From Agelaius tricolor (lineage: Eukaryota; Chordata; Aves; Passeriformes; Icteridae), in the NCBI GenBank assembly GCA_023055355.1, contig JALJCS010000028.1, forward strand, positions 4,278,418 through 4,342,417: a stretch of 64,000 nt of DNA, in the 5' to 3' direction. Positions within the stretch are counted from its first letter, which is position 1. Each line of letters begins with the position of its first letter. Shown here in pieces: positions 1-12,400 of this stretch. A program made the position numbers and the translations under genes. The notes below the pieces were generated by a model. It saw nothing but the letters and a program-made list of their open reading frames with translations. It searched no databases and was not told the DNA's origin.

Positions 1-427
1 TCAAGTAAAGCTCTTAGCTAGCTTTTTAACACTGAGTATACTGCAGTGGAATTTAATGGCTAGGATATTAATTACCTTGCAGGCTTTCACATATAGAAAA
101 TGGCTTATTTTTATTTTATGTTACAAAGCAGCTGCACCAATGGGGGGGATCCCTCAGCACTCTCAGGTCTGGGCTGTGCAGGCCCTTACAGGTCTGGCTC
201 CAGCCAGGGTGAGATGGGAGTGCCCTGAGCCCTGAGCCTGGCACTGGGCCCATGCAGGATGCACTGGGACAGTGCCTTTGAAGGGCTGGCACCTGGAGCT
301 TCTTCCCCAAATAGAGGCAGCTGCAAGCTGAGGTGCAGCTCCACTGCTCACAAATGAAGCTGGAAAGGGCATAAACCACACTTGATTTGTCTGTGGCAGT
401 GCCTGCTGCCCCTGGAATAGCCCCTCT
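1..427. other. Unassigned sequence
   Basis: No gene, RNA or recognised repeat is visible. Open frames here are short and lack splice or homology support. Confidence 0.5.
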
Positions 428-921
428 TGAGAGGAACAGTGGATTTGTCTTTCCAACCCAGCTGTGGGTCTGTTGGGACATAAAAGGAACAATGGGAAGG
501 ATTCCACTGATTGATGAATGGAAAAAGAGATTTGCTTTTACAAATAAACTTTAGGTTTGCTGATAAATGAAAATAATGACATTGAGAGATGAAAGAAACA
601 ATGGGGAAGAAAAAGCCCTAAATTCCATAAGAATTAAAAATTAAAAGAGAGGGTTATACATTAGAGTGAAATCTTTGGGAAATCTTTGGTATCAGGCATT
701 CTGGGAAGTCTGAACCTCCCAAGTACCTCGGCCAATGGGGAAAGAGAGAAGGGAAATGTGGCTGGGAAATTGGGATAAAAAGGAGGCTGCATCCTCCAAA
801 AATTGGAGAGACTGAGGGGAATGCCCCATGGCCTCTGCCTTGATTGGAATAAAGTCAAAGGACTCCTCTGTCTCCTTTCTGGGCATAAACCTCTGGTGTT
901 TGAGGATTAATTTTCCTAACA
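428..921 (+). mobile_element. Solo LTR (family C, copy 1)
   Basis: A 494-bp element beginning TGAGAGGAA and ending CCTAACA, with AATAAA near its 3' end (about 848). It is closely similar, in opposite orientation, to the element at 34321-34813. No internal retroviral genes adjoin it, so it is a solo LTR. No clear target-site duplication was found. Confidence 0.8.
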
Positions 922-3412
922 AAACCAAACTCAATATTGCTGAACTTCAACAGGTCTGCAGTGCAGAACTTGCTGCACAGAGAAAAAGAGTTTTTGTTTT
1001 TATTATTATTTCCTACCTTTTTTTTCCCTCTCTAACAAGAAATAACTCACTTTTCAGCTGTTGGAGAAGGGAGTAATTGATCTAGAGTTTTGCAGTTTGC
1101 CTTCCAGAATGGTTTTATTCTTGATGTAGGAATAAAATTCTGTTAGGTCAAATACACAGCAATAAATACAAGAAGCACATTAACTTTAATATATTGGATT
1201 ATTCCACTTGCTGGTGACAGGGAAAAAAACAAGATTTAATTCCCCTGGCAATGCAGGCATAGAAAATCACTTTCCCTGCCCATGTTTTTTCTGTTAAGTC
1301 ATCTTTGTCTGTCAATGCTGGTGCTGCAGGCTTTGGTGGGGTTTAATTTTACTTTTTTATTTTAACCTGGTGTGAAAGTAGGAAGTGTTTTCTCCAAGTA
1401 AATTGTTCACAAATTCTCTCAATGCCTTTCATTTCTTGCTGTTGCAGGCTCCTTCCCTACTGAGCTGTGTGGAGCTCTCAGTACTGTCAGAAAAAGGGGG
1501 ATTTTCAGTGTTTTATCTTCACTCTGCCATAGGAGTGGGGCTTCAGCACAGGTGTTCTCCTTTTTCCAGGTGTGCTGGTGTTGGTTTCTCTTCCTACCTT
1601 GAAGCTTCTCAGCTAAAACCAGGATTTGCTTTTCCATGCCAACTATTTCTGTGAGGTACCAACACCCTTCAGTGCCACAACATCTGCTGCACCTTTCCTT
1701 GTGTATTCCCACATCCCAGTGATGGCTGAGGGCTGCCATGCAGTGGTGAATGTACATTAATGACTCCCAAGTGATGTCCCTTGCAGTGCTGAAGCCTTTC
1801 ATCAGGTCTCATAGTCAGTCCTTGTGCTGAGTCTTCCCTCTTTTTTCTGGGTGAGCAGTGATGTTAGAAACTTTTCCCACAGCCCTTGCCTTTTCACAGA
1901 TTCCTATTTTATATTGGAAAAATGGCAGATGAGAAGAGGCAGGAGTTATTTCTCTGCTTGTCATCATGGCAGACAGGTAGAAGAATGTTCTGCTATGGAC
2001 CAGGCACATGGCAGAAAGGCTGCAACAGGGATTTTGGGTGAGAGAGGAAACATCTCAGCATGCTGGAGGACTGTGACAAAGGATTTGCAAGGGTAAAGCC
2101 TTTCTAGGCAGAAAGCTTTGGAAAAGGACTGGACAAATCTGTATGAGGAGAGATGTTCAGATGGGAAGGATCTGAGTTAGGCAGGAGAAGGGGACTTGGA
2201 GCAGGCAGGCTTGGGCTGCGTAGTTGGAAGTTTGTGTTGGTTCCAAAGCATCTCTCTCCTATGTGCAAGTCAGCAGGAGAGAAAAGCAAGGTGGGAGTGT
2301 CTGTGGGAACCCAGGACATCCCTCTGGCTGTCCTGAGCAGCCAAGAGCCATGCCAGGGGGCTCAGAGACCCTGGCACAGAGCCCAGAACACCTGTGGGTT
2401 TGATTATGACCCACGGAGCAAATCACCAACCTTATAGGAAGATCAGCAAGCCATGACAAATTAAGTACAATGATAGTGAAGTTATCATGGGGTGGAAAAG
2501 TAGATTTTAGGGTTTCTGGTATGGGGGTTCAGGAGGCAAGATGGAGGGAGCTGGGCATGTCCAGCCTTTCTCCTCCTTCTTCTTGGCCTCCATCTTCTGC
2601 TGTGATGGTGGCACTCACAGATTGGTTTAGAGTAGAAGCTCACTGTCTAACATAGGTGATAGGTATTGGACAGTAATTGTAAACATTGTACAGGTAGTTT
2701 TTAGTATAAAGACATAACACTGCCATGGGGCAGGCAGAGTGCCTGGAACTGTCCTGCTGGATGGACCTTGGCAGGGCAGGAGAAAGAATTTTACAGATAA
2801 GACTCAATACACAACCTTGAGACCGAGAACTGAAGAGCCCTGACTCCTTCTTCAAGCACCGGGCTTGGAAAAGAGACTTTGGAACTTTTCTCAGGGTCAC
2901 TGTGAGCAGCTAGAGACCCCAACAAGTCTCCATGTGGGTAACTGAGTCTTTGTGGTGTTTTCATCTGTCCAGGCAGAGTTACCAATAAACCAATCTCCTG
3001 CACCAGCACACACACTCTGTCTGATTGTATTTGTCTGAGAGAAGAAAGACTTCACGATAATCCTGCTGACAATTAATTGGCTTTTGTTCAGCAAGAGTGA
3101 ACAAGATCTCATCTTAATCTGTTTCATTATTTCTCCTTGTATAGCAGAGTCAACACAAGATTAGGTTTAATTTTCAAACAAAATGCAAAGTCATTACTCA
3201 TATCTGGATCAGGATTTTATCTGCTTCATTTTGCAGTGCTTGGTGTGTCAATATTAATGAGAGGAGCTGCATTATGTGTGGGGAGGTAGAAATATCACTG
3301 CTTGACTTCAGGACCTTCTGCAAGGATTGCAAAGAGCAGAGCTCCAATACCGTCCTTTCTCTACTCTCAGCTCTTCAAAAAAGAATCTTCATGTTCAGGG
3401 AAACTTGGAGAA
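922..3412. other. Intergenic sequence with one probable LTR fragment
   Basis: No gene is visible. The part 2640-2980 looks like a retroviral LTR 3' portion (TATAAAGAC near 2705, a polyadenylation-like AATACA near 2805, then the AGACCGAGAACTGA stretch), recognised only from general resemblance to avian ERVK LTRs. The rest is unassigned. Confidence 0.45.
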
Positions 3413-4024
3413 ATGATATAGATATAGATATAGATATATAGATACAGATATAGATACAGATATAGATAGATGATATAGATATAGATAAATAGATACAGAT
3501 ATAGATTATATAGATACAGATATAGATATAGATTATATAGATATAGATTATATAGATACAGATATAGATAGATAGATATAGATATAGATATATAGACACA
3601 AATATAGACACAAATATAGACATAGAGATAAAGACAGATATATAGATATAGATATAGATAGATTATATAGATATAGATACATAGATATAGATGTAGATTA
3701 TATAGATATAGATTATATTGATGTAGATGAGGATATAGATATAGATAGATACAGATATAAATAGATATATAGATTATATAGATTATATAAATATAGATAC
3801 AGATTACATAGATACAGATATAGATAGATAGATAGATAGATATAGATATAGATAGATATAGATTAGATAGATATAGATATATATTTTATTGATATAGATT
3901 ATATCGATTATATAGATATATTTAGATATATAGATATGAATATAAATAGATATATAGATATAGATATAGATATAGATATAGATATAGATATAGATATAGA
4001 TGATATAGATATAGATATAGATAT
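3413..4024. repeat. GATATA/TAGATA microsatellite array
   Basis: About 610 bp of imperfect tandem GATATA, GATA and GATTATATA units with few interruptions. It produces spurious Ile/Tyr- and Asp/Ile-rich frames on both strands. The length suggests high polymorphism. Confidence 0.95.
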
Positions 4025-4128
4025 CCCACTGCATTTCAGTGCTTCTGAGCATGGCACATCTGCAGTGTGCTCTGTGGGGGCATGTCACTGCCAAAGCTTC
4101 CTGCCCTCCCTGTCAATGCCCAGCCAAT

Positions 4129-4855
4129 GTCACCCTGTTCTTCTACGTTCTTCTAAGCCTTCTCATGTTTCTATTTTTGTCATGGAGTTCTCACACAATT
4201 TTATGGAAATAATAATTGGTTTTGCATTCTTTTCTGGAGGAGAAGAAATTTGATGGACTGTTGGTTTGACCAGTGTCATTGGAGAGGTGGCAATTTTTTT
4301 TTTTCACCATGATATTTTTATGAAAAATCCCTTTGCCAGGATTTTTTCTCCTGGGAAGCTGGGAAGCTTCAGCTTCTCCCTGTTTTGCTACTTTGGAATG
4401 TGATTTGGAGAACTGTTTATCCTAGAGTGTGAATTGTTTTTACTTAATGACCAATCCCAGTCCAGCTGTGTCACACTCTCTGGTCAGTCACAGGTTTTTA
4501 TTATTCATTCTTTTCTAGCCTTCTCTCTCTATCCTTTCTCTATAGTTTAGTATAGTTTTAATATATCATAATAAATATATCATAATATAATAATATAATA
4601 TAATATAATATAATATAATATAATATAATAATAATAATATAATAATATAATATAATAATAGCCTTCTGAGAACGTGGAGTCAGATTCTCCTCTCTCACCT
4701 CGTCCTGGGGACCCCAACAACAAAACAGGCAATTTCATCCTCCAATCCAAGGTCACTTTTGGAATTCTATACATATCAAGGTTGAGAAATAAACTTCCCT
4801 TCTTTTTTACCTTGGAGGTGTGTGTGTCATTTTTATTTCGTGTTCTATTGCAACA
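4129..4855 (+). mobile_element. LTR family A copy 1, split by a nested LTR
   Basis: Left part 4129-4294 (TGTCACCCTGTTC...) and right part 4728-4855 (...TTCGTGTTCTATTGCAACA) match the intact family A copies at 8147 and, inverted, at 6415 and 47888. The two halves are separated by a family B LTR and share the 6-bp target duplication GGCAAT. Confidence 0.85.
4295..4727 (+). mobile_element. Solo LTR family B copy 1, nested in LTR A
   Basis: Matches other family B LTRs (the AAAAATCCCTTT, CTCCTGGGAAGCT, ACCAATCCCAG, AGCCTTCTGAGAA and TCAGATTCTCC blocks). It is flanked by GGCAAT on both sides (4289-4294 and 4728-4733), and the host LTR continues across the insertion. It contains an AT-rich ATAATATA expansion at about 4565-4662 and a long T run at its start. 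Confidence 0.85.
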
Positions 4856-5174
4856 AGCCCCTGCTCCTGCTGCAGTGAGATGTGTTTCCCCACCATCCAT
4901 CAGCCCACAGAGAGTTCTTATGGCTTTATTGCAGCCTCTCTGGGAGCACTGATTGCACTGTGCTTAATGGCTCTGCACAGATCCAGCTCCAGATGAGTTG
5001 CTCTGAGAGCCTGCAGGGAGGTGAGCCAAGGGCATGGGTGATGTATCTGGGACTCCTGCCTGCCTGGGGAGGGCTGCAGAGCTCTCTATGCAGAGGAGGA
5101 GGGCAGAGGGGATGTGAGACCCTGGGCATGGTCACTGTGAGACACAGACAGCCCTGCTGCTCTGGGTGAGACTC

Positions 5175-5595
5175 TGTTGTATTTGTGGGGTGCCCCAATG
5201 AAGGCAGGAATGATGAATCTGACTCCATGTTCTCAAAAGCTAATTTATTATTTTATGATACTATGTTATATTAAAGAATACTGTACTAAAACTATATTAA
5301 AGAATACAGAAAGGATACTTACAGAAGGCTAAAAAGATAATAATGAAAACTCGTGACTCTCTCCAGAGTCCCCACACAGTTTGGCCCTGATTGGCCAAAG
5401 AGTGAAAACAACTCCCAGCAGAATCCAATGGAACAATCACCTGTGGGTAACCAATCTCCAAACACATTCCACATGTGAGCACAACACAGGAGAAGCAAAT
5501 GAGATAAGAATTGTTTTCCTTTTCTCTGAGGCTTCTCAGCTTCCCAGGAGAAAATCCTGGGTGAAGGGATTTTTCCAGAAAATATGAATGTGACA
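5175..5595 (-). mobile_element. Solo LTR family B copy 2
   Basis: A 421-bp element in reverse orientation with TG...CA ends. It is flanked by a perfect 6-bp target duplication AGACTC, as expected of class II (ERVK-type) elements. No internal region is present. Confidence 0.9.
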
Positions 5596-6414
5596 AGACT
5601 CTTCTGAGTCTTGTGGGCTGCATTAAGGTCAGAAACAACTCTGCAAGGAAAGACATCTTACTAATTTGAGTGATACTTCAATGCTCTGAGATAGTGTTGA
5701 GCAAATTGTGCTGTTCCACTTAAACTTGAAAGGCCTTGGTCCATGTCCAGGCAGCTTTCACTGCTCTGATTACTCATTGCAGTTTAAAAGGCTTCTTGCA
5801 TCCAATCAAGGTGCGTTGTGTCTGCTGCCCAAGAGGCAGCAATCCTTCCAAAATGTGTACAGGTGTCCTGGATGGCAGGGATAAGCATTAGGGTGTGTGC
5901 ACTGCAAACCACGCCAGCAGGCACTGCAAGAGAATGAGAAGAAAACATTCACACTAAGCTGCAGCCAGGAAAAACAAGGTGCAGGGCTCAGGAGCAGATG
6001 CAAACCACAGCATCCAGGGCAGTGTGATTCATTACCTCTCCTGTGTGTGGCTTGGCATGGAGAGAGCAGCAGCTCCTGCTGCAGCCCGAGTGCCCTCTGC
6101 TGTCACTCCCAGCTTGAGGAGCGATCTGCAGAAGCAAACTCCACAACTTCTGTGAAAGTTGTAAAGCGTGTGTTTATTACAGCGAGCATTTAAAGGATCG
6201 TTTCTCTTAAATGGCATGCTTGCCTCTGGGAACTCCAGATCCTTTTTTATCTCCCTCTCTAATCCATATGCATGCAATTTCGCAATAGGTTCATACATAT
6301 TCATTTTACTGATTTTGCCTGACATTTTTTTTTATCAGAAAGAACTCCAGGGTCATCCTGCCCTGTCTCCTGCAGCCTCTCTGTGTCTGTTTCAGAGTTC
6401 AAGGGGCCCTCCCT
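5596..6414. other. Unassigned intergenic sequence
   Basis: No gene is visible. The stretch 6150-6410 has LTR-like flavour (a TTTATTACAGCGAGC block) but no second copy or clear ends were found. Confidence 0.4.
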
Positions 6415-6699
6415 TGTCACTATAGGACATGAAATAACACAATGCTGCTCTTTTCACGGCAAAAAAGGACTTTTTAATTTCTGACTCCAACATTTATAGA
6501 TTTCCAAAAGTGACAGTGGATTGGAGGATGACAGTGCCACCTCTCCAATGACACTGGACAAAACAACAGTCCATCAAATTTCTCCTCCCCTATAAAAGAA
6601 TGCAAAACAAGAAGTTATTTACATAAAATGTGTGAGAAAGTTCCTTACAAGAATGTAAACATCAGAAAACTTAGAAAATCTTAAAAAATCAGGGTGACA
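6415..6699 (-). mobile_element. Solo LTR family A copy 2
   Basis: A 285-bp element from TGTCACTATAGGAC to GGGTGACA. It is flanked by the perfect 6-bp duplication CTCCCT, so the boundaries are certain. Similar copies lie at 4129, 8147 and 47888. Confidence 0.92.
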
Positions 6700-7124
6700 C
6701 TCCCTTATCTCTGTCCTTTGGCTGAAGCAGTTTCTTCCAGCATAGGTTTTTTTGCAAGAACAGACAGTCACACCAAACAGCTGTTTGCAAGCTACAGACT
6801 TAATTCAAAGATGTACATTTCACCTAAATCAAAATGGATTTCTAGTCTGGAAAATTTTTACTCTGTGTCAGGAGAGTGACACAGCCCCCAGCTGTGCCTG
6901 CCTGGCTGTGTGTGGCTTCTCTGTACCTGTGACATCTCTTCCTCAGGGGTCAGTCTTGACCATGAGCATGTTGCTGTGGTTGTCTGTGAGCCTTTGCTTC
7001 ACACACAGGCTGCTGTGTGAGGAGCTCAGCTCTCCAAGCAATCCAAAAAAAGCCAGGTTCTGTGAGACCTCCCAGCTGAACTCACTGTAGCTGTTCTCTC
7101 TGCAATGCCAAAGTGTGTCCCCAC

Positions 7125-7425
7125 TGTGGCATTCACATTCTCTGAAATAATCCCTTCACCCAGGATTTTTCTCCTGGGAAGTTGAGAAGCCTCAGAGAAA
7201 AGGAAAACAATTCTTATCTCATTTGCTTCTCCTGTGTTGTGCTCACATGTGAAATGTGTTTGGAGATTGTTTACCCACAGGTGATTGTTGCATTGGATTC
7301 TGCTGTGAGTTGTTTTCACTCTTTGGCCAATCAGGGCCAAGCTGTGTCAGGGCTCTGGAAAGAGTCACCAGTTTTCATTATTGTCTTTCTAGCATTCTGT
7401 CTGTATCCTTTCTGTATTCTGTAAA
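7125..7425 (+). mobile_element. LTR family B copy 3, truncated
   Basis: Aligns with the 5' three quarters of the family B LTR (ATTCACATTCTCTGAAATAA, CTCCTGGGAAG, TTGGCCAATCAGGGCCAAG) but stops after CTTTCTGTATTCTGTA. The usual AT-rich stretch and the AGCCTTCTGAGAACATGG end are missing. Confidence 0.75.
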
Positions 7426-8146
7426 AGCTGCACCAAAGGCTAAGGGTGGGTAAAGCAGCACTGCATGACAGTGTGTGCAGGGGTAAGGGAAGGGAAACAA
7501 TTCCATTCTGAACTGATTCTGGTGCCTCCTGGATCAGAACTAATGCTGAACTCACAGCAGAGCCAGTGACAAAGGACCTGGAAGGTTTGCAGCAGGGCTG
7601 GGCTCTGTAGAAGCCTTCCTGTACCTTCTCTGCGCCTTGAATGAATTCTCACCATGTTTGAATGCACTTCTGCTTGCTATTACACTGCACTTTAAGTGCT
7701 TCCCATGGGTGCAGGGTGCTGGGGAACAGAGCATGTTCCTCTTCCATGGAATTACAGCACAGTGACTCCTGCTTTTGGAGAGAACTGGCTGACATGCTCC
7801 ACATAACAGAAAACAGATGCTTGAGCACAGGGGACACATACCCAGTACAAAAGAGGAAATCCACACACAATTGTGTCACTTTATTACAATAGTTTCCCTG
7901 GCCTGTGGTGTGTGTGTGGCACCCAGGTGCAGCTGTGCAGAAAGCCTGAGGGAGCAGCATGCACTGTGCCCAGGTGGAAGCTCCTTCCTGCCTTTGGCTG
8001 CAGGCAGCAGCAGTCACTACATGTGGAAAGGGGCACTTAAATGGCAGCCCAGGGAGGGAAGGCAGACACATGGACACAAAAATATACTTTCTTTAGGCAA
8101 CACCAGCTCTGTTAGGGGATGCTCTTCTGAGTGGAATTACTAGGAG
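7426..8146. other. Unassigned intergenic sequence
   Basis: Unique-looking sequence with several short overlapping frames on both strands, none with splice or family support. Nothing further recognised. Confidence 0.4.
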
Positions 8147-8428
8147 TGTTGCCCTGTTCTTCTAAGCCTTCTGATGTTTGCATTCTTGTAATGAACTTTC
8201 TCATGCGCTTTTCTGTAAATAATTATTGGTTTGCATTCTTTTCTGGAGGAGGAGAAATTTGATGGACTGTTGGTTTGCCCAGTGTCATTGGACAGGTGGC
8301 ACTGTCATCCTCCAATCCATTGTCACCTTTGAAAATCTATAAATGTTGGAGTCAGAAATTCAACACCCTTCTTTTTACCCTGGAGATTCCAGTGTGCACA
8401 TAGTTTTATTTCGTGTCCTATAGCAACA
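8147..8428 (+). mobile_element. Solo LTR family A copy 3
   Basis: TGTTGCCCTGTTC to CTATAGCAACA, 282 bp, matching the other family A copies. The near-duplication CTAGGAG/CTAGCAG flanks it. Confidence 0.85.
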
Positions 8429-9487
8429 CTAGCAGGGACAGTCTGAGTTCAGCAAAGCTTAGGGGTCTGTTCAGGATGGGGCACACAGCCCTGAGTGGTA
8501 TCAAGAAGCTCAAGTGGGAGCCTGGAGTGCTGTGTTGTCAGCAAGCACAGGGCAGAGGCAGACATGAACTTCTTGCAGACATGGTCAGCAGAGGGGGAGC
8601 AGTGTCCTGCCAGCAGAGTCACACTGGATCACCAGGATGCTTGCTGTCTGAAGCATGCAGAGGCCAGGAGGGGGTAAATTAGTTTGTTTTCATTTGTTTC
8701 TGGACCCCATCCCAAATTTTTTCTAACCCAGTTCCCTAAGTTGCTGTCATCTTTCTCTCTCCACTAGCATGGAGATGCCATCTCTCTGAGGGAGCCAAAC
8801 GAAGCCCCAGGGCTGGACACCAGACATGTTTCTCTTCCCAACACTTCCCTTGATAAATGGATGCTGGGAACAGTGTAAGAGAAAAGGATTCAACCTCTCT
8901 TGCTTTGCATTATCACTAAAAATTAAACTAATAGTATTGACAGTCAAGCTAGAGCCCCTCTGTAGTAAACAATGTTAACTTTTTATAAATGGAAGAAACC
9001 AAAGTTCTCACTGCAGGTAATGGAAACAGTTGGGGACAGGGCTCTGGGTTTCCCTGGTATGTTTGAGACACAGGGTCTGTGGTTTTCTTTATTCTTTTCC
9101 CACTCTAACTTCCAGAAAATATACTTAAAGCATCCCTTCAAGTTAAGGAGTGCCCAAGTCAGGAGAGCAGGCAGGGGAGACAGCTGACTCAGGCTGGGTG
9201 CTAGGCATTACAGACTAACAGAGGAGCTCTGCAGGATTTTTAGGTGATCTCCTGTCTGACAGAGAACACCAGTGCAAGTGGTGAGGTGCACTCCCAAATT
9301 CATTCACATTCTTTGCACAGTCCTCTTGAGGAGGGACGGGCGGTGGCTCCTGGCACCTTGCACACACGTTCCTATGCAGGAAGGCCGAATGCTCCACAGC
9401 CAGCAGCAGCACCATGCAGAAACCATCCAAAGGCTGGGGGATGGATGCCCTGAGGGAAGTGAACTGCAGCATGCAGGTCCTGCTGAG
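8429..9487. other. Gene-free flank downstream of FBXO2
   Basis: Includes the presumed FBXO2 3'UTR (from 9492 downwards on the minus strand to about 9070). No other gene or repeat recognised. Confidence 0.4.
9088..9093 (-). promoter_or_regulatory. Candidate polyadenylation signal of FBXO2
   Basis: An AATAAA hexamer on the minus strand lies 400 bp past the FBXO2 stop codon. It is the nearest good signal noticed downstream; use is inferred. Confidence 0.4.
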
Positions 9488-9492
9488 CAGAG

Positions 9493-12400
9493 CTATGGCT
9501 CCAGTGTCACGCTGCTGCCGGTGACGCGCGCGCCGTACCAGCCCTGCCAGAAGAGCGTGTCCTGCCCGCCGTGCTCAAAGCGCACAAAGCGCACCCCGGG
9601 CCCGTAGCTGGAGAAGGTGTGAGAGATCTGTGGGACAAGAGACAAAGCAGTTGTTAGTAAGTGTCAGACCACCACAAACCGACCATTGTTCAGTGCACAG
9701 AGCCCTCAGCCCCGCTGGGCACAGTCAGACCTGCCAGGCTGGGGGAATTTACAGTGGGAGAAGCTTTGATCCCATTGTTCCGAGGGCACTGAATCACTCC
9801 AGGTTGGACATTGTGTGCCCAGTTGTGGCCCCTCAGTTTGGGAAGGACATTGAGATGCTTGAGCACTTCCAGAGGAGGCAACGAGGCTGGAGAGGGGCTG
9901 GGAACACAAACCCTGTGAGGAACCACTGAGGGAGCTGGGGGTGCTCAGCCTGGAGAAAAGGAGACTCAGGAGTGACCTCATCACTCCCCCCAGCTCCTGA
10001 AATGTGCCTGTGCTCAGCTGGGGCTGGGCTCTTTCTCCAGACAGAGACAGAACCAGAGCACACAGCCTCAAGCTGCTTCAAGGGAAATGCAGGTTGGATA
10101 TTAGGAAAAAGTTTTTCGCAGAAAGGGTGATAAAGTTCTGGAATGTTCTGCCCGGGGAGGTGGTGGAGTCACCATCCCTGGATGTGTTTCACAAAGCCTG
10201 GATGTGGCACTGGGTGCCAGGGTTTAGTTGAGGTGTCAGGGAACAGGTTGGACTCAATGACCCTGAAAGTCTCTTCCAACCTGGTGATTCTGTGACAACT
10301 CCTGCACCTTATACCTGCTGGTGGTGTCTCAGCAAGGTTCCTGTAAAGCAGCCTCCCTTTTCCTTTTCCAATCATAGGATCATGGCTCCAGAGAAGACAT
10401 GACAGAGCCTCCTCCTCCCCCTGGAGGATTCTCCTGCTTCAAAAATATTCCTGATTCATGTAGGTCGGGTGTCACCTGCTGAGCCCATACCTGTAACTCA
10501 CCTCAGTCCAGCTGCCATCATTTCCCTGTGGGATGGTGACAGTGTCACTTTTGTACTCAGCCAGCACATCCTCGTTCTCAGAGAGCAGCTTCACACACAG
10601 CTCATAGAGACAACCAGCATCACCACGTCCTGCATACCTACAAGGAGAGCCCAGGTGTTGGCATTACCTGTAAGAGCTCTGCAAAGGCTCCACCAAGCTC
10701 ACCAAGTTACTGCAGCCTTGCTTGGAGATGGAAACCTGCAATGGTTCTTAGCCCAGCCCACCACCTCCCCTCACTGACCACAGGAACCTGGGCTTTGGAG
10801 TTCATGGGCTCCAAAAGCCTGTGGGAGCTGCCTGTGAGCCCTGTCCCACATCCAGGATCCTGGCAGCTGAGGTTTTAAGGCCTAAAAAATATATAATTTT
10901 TTATATATATATAATCTTTATATTTTATATATATATTTTAATATATATAATCTTTATATTATATATATATAAATTTATATACATAATTTTAATATTTATA
11001 TATAAAATTTCTATATATAATTTATATATAGTATATATATTGATATATTTTATATATTTATGTGTATTTATATCTTTATATTTTTATATCTATTTTATAT
11101 ATAGTTTTATATATTTTATATATAGTTTTTATATATTTTATATACAGTTTTATATCTATTGTATATATTTATATATAAAATATTTATTTTTATATTTTAA
11201 AATATTTTAATATATTTTATATATATTTTTATATATATATATAGATATATGTATATATATAAGGTCTATGCCCTCCCTCTCTTCCTTATCTTTCTTAACC
11301 CTCTGCCTGTCCTCAAAGCCTTCCTTAATACTTACCAGTCTCTTACCATGATTTTAGGCTGGGTTGTATCCATCAGCTCCTCCCAGTAGCCCTCAGCCCT
11401 AAGGTCAATGACCTGAGCCTTTCGACACCACCTGAAACACAAGATGTTAACTGGGGTCACAGCCCCTCCTGAGAGAACCAAAAATGCCCCCTTTCCTGAG
11501 GAAGAGAAGAAAGCAGCCTTACTCATAAGATGTGACAAAGTATTTATGGACTTCTTCACTAGGAAATTCTTTTCCAAAGTCCCCTGGGAGCTCTTCAATT
11601 TTCCAGCCATCACCTCCATTCTCTACCTCTCCCCAGTGCTCCAAGCCTTCTGCAAATGGCAGAAAAGAGACTTGGATGAGTCCTGTGGACGTGGGGAACT
11701 TGACCATCTCCCACTGGAACATTCCTCTGGCTTGGGAAAGTTTGATATTAGACACAGCACTGATTTTATATGTAGACTATGGATATGTTTGTTAAGTAGA
11801 GGTCAGGCAAAAACCTTTAGCCTGACTGAGCCCAATCACACCAAACTTTAATATTCCCCAGCAAAGTGGCTGTGTATGTGTGGGTCTAAGAAAGTACTCC
11901 AGGGAAAGAATTTAGGTATTCTGAAGTGTCACCCTTTTCAGTGTCACAGCACACAAACACTCTGGGGACAGATACTGATTGCTTTGTTTCTAAGTATTCT
12001 AAAGCACTAAGTGGTATTTTCTGAAGCAGAAGACCTTAAACATCAGGGTTTTCAAAAGGCAAACCTGGATGCTGGAAAAGCTTGCAGAAAGTCACTTGTA
12101 AACAAAATGGGGAAGCTGTGTTGATGCTGCTTTGGTCTGTGATGTGTGAAATTGTTGCTGCTTGGGTTGTGAGGCTTGGTTACTGCTGCTTATTGGTAAG
12201 CAGCTTATAGCTCTGGCAAGTGAAGGTCACAGATTCAGAATGATGGCACATGGGGTGTGTGCCCAGTCTCTAACATGGGCTGAGGTGAGGAGAGTAAAAA
12301 CAGGATTGGCCTGAGCTGCTCCAAGGAGAGAAGCCTGAAGGGTTTGGTGAGCTGAGGGCAGACTCACCCCTGAGCTGGGAAAGGCTTCATCTCTCCTGTC

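Noticed and set aside
3375..4253. Ile/Tyr- and Asp/Ile-repeat frames
   Set aside because: Translation of the GATATA microsatellite.
5381..5587. Recurring MALIGQRVKTT-type frames, also near 7026-7340
   Set aside because: They are antisense reading of family B LTRs and recur wherever that LTR lies.
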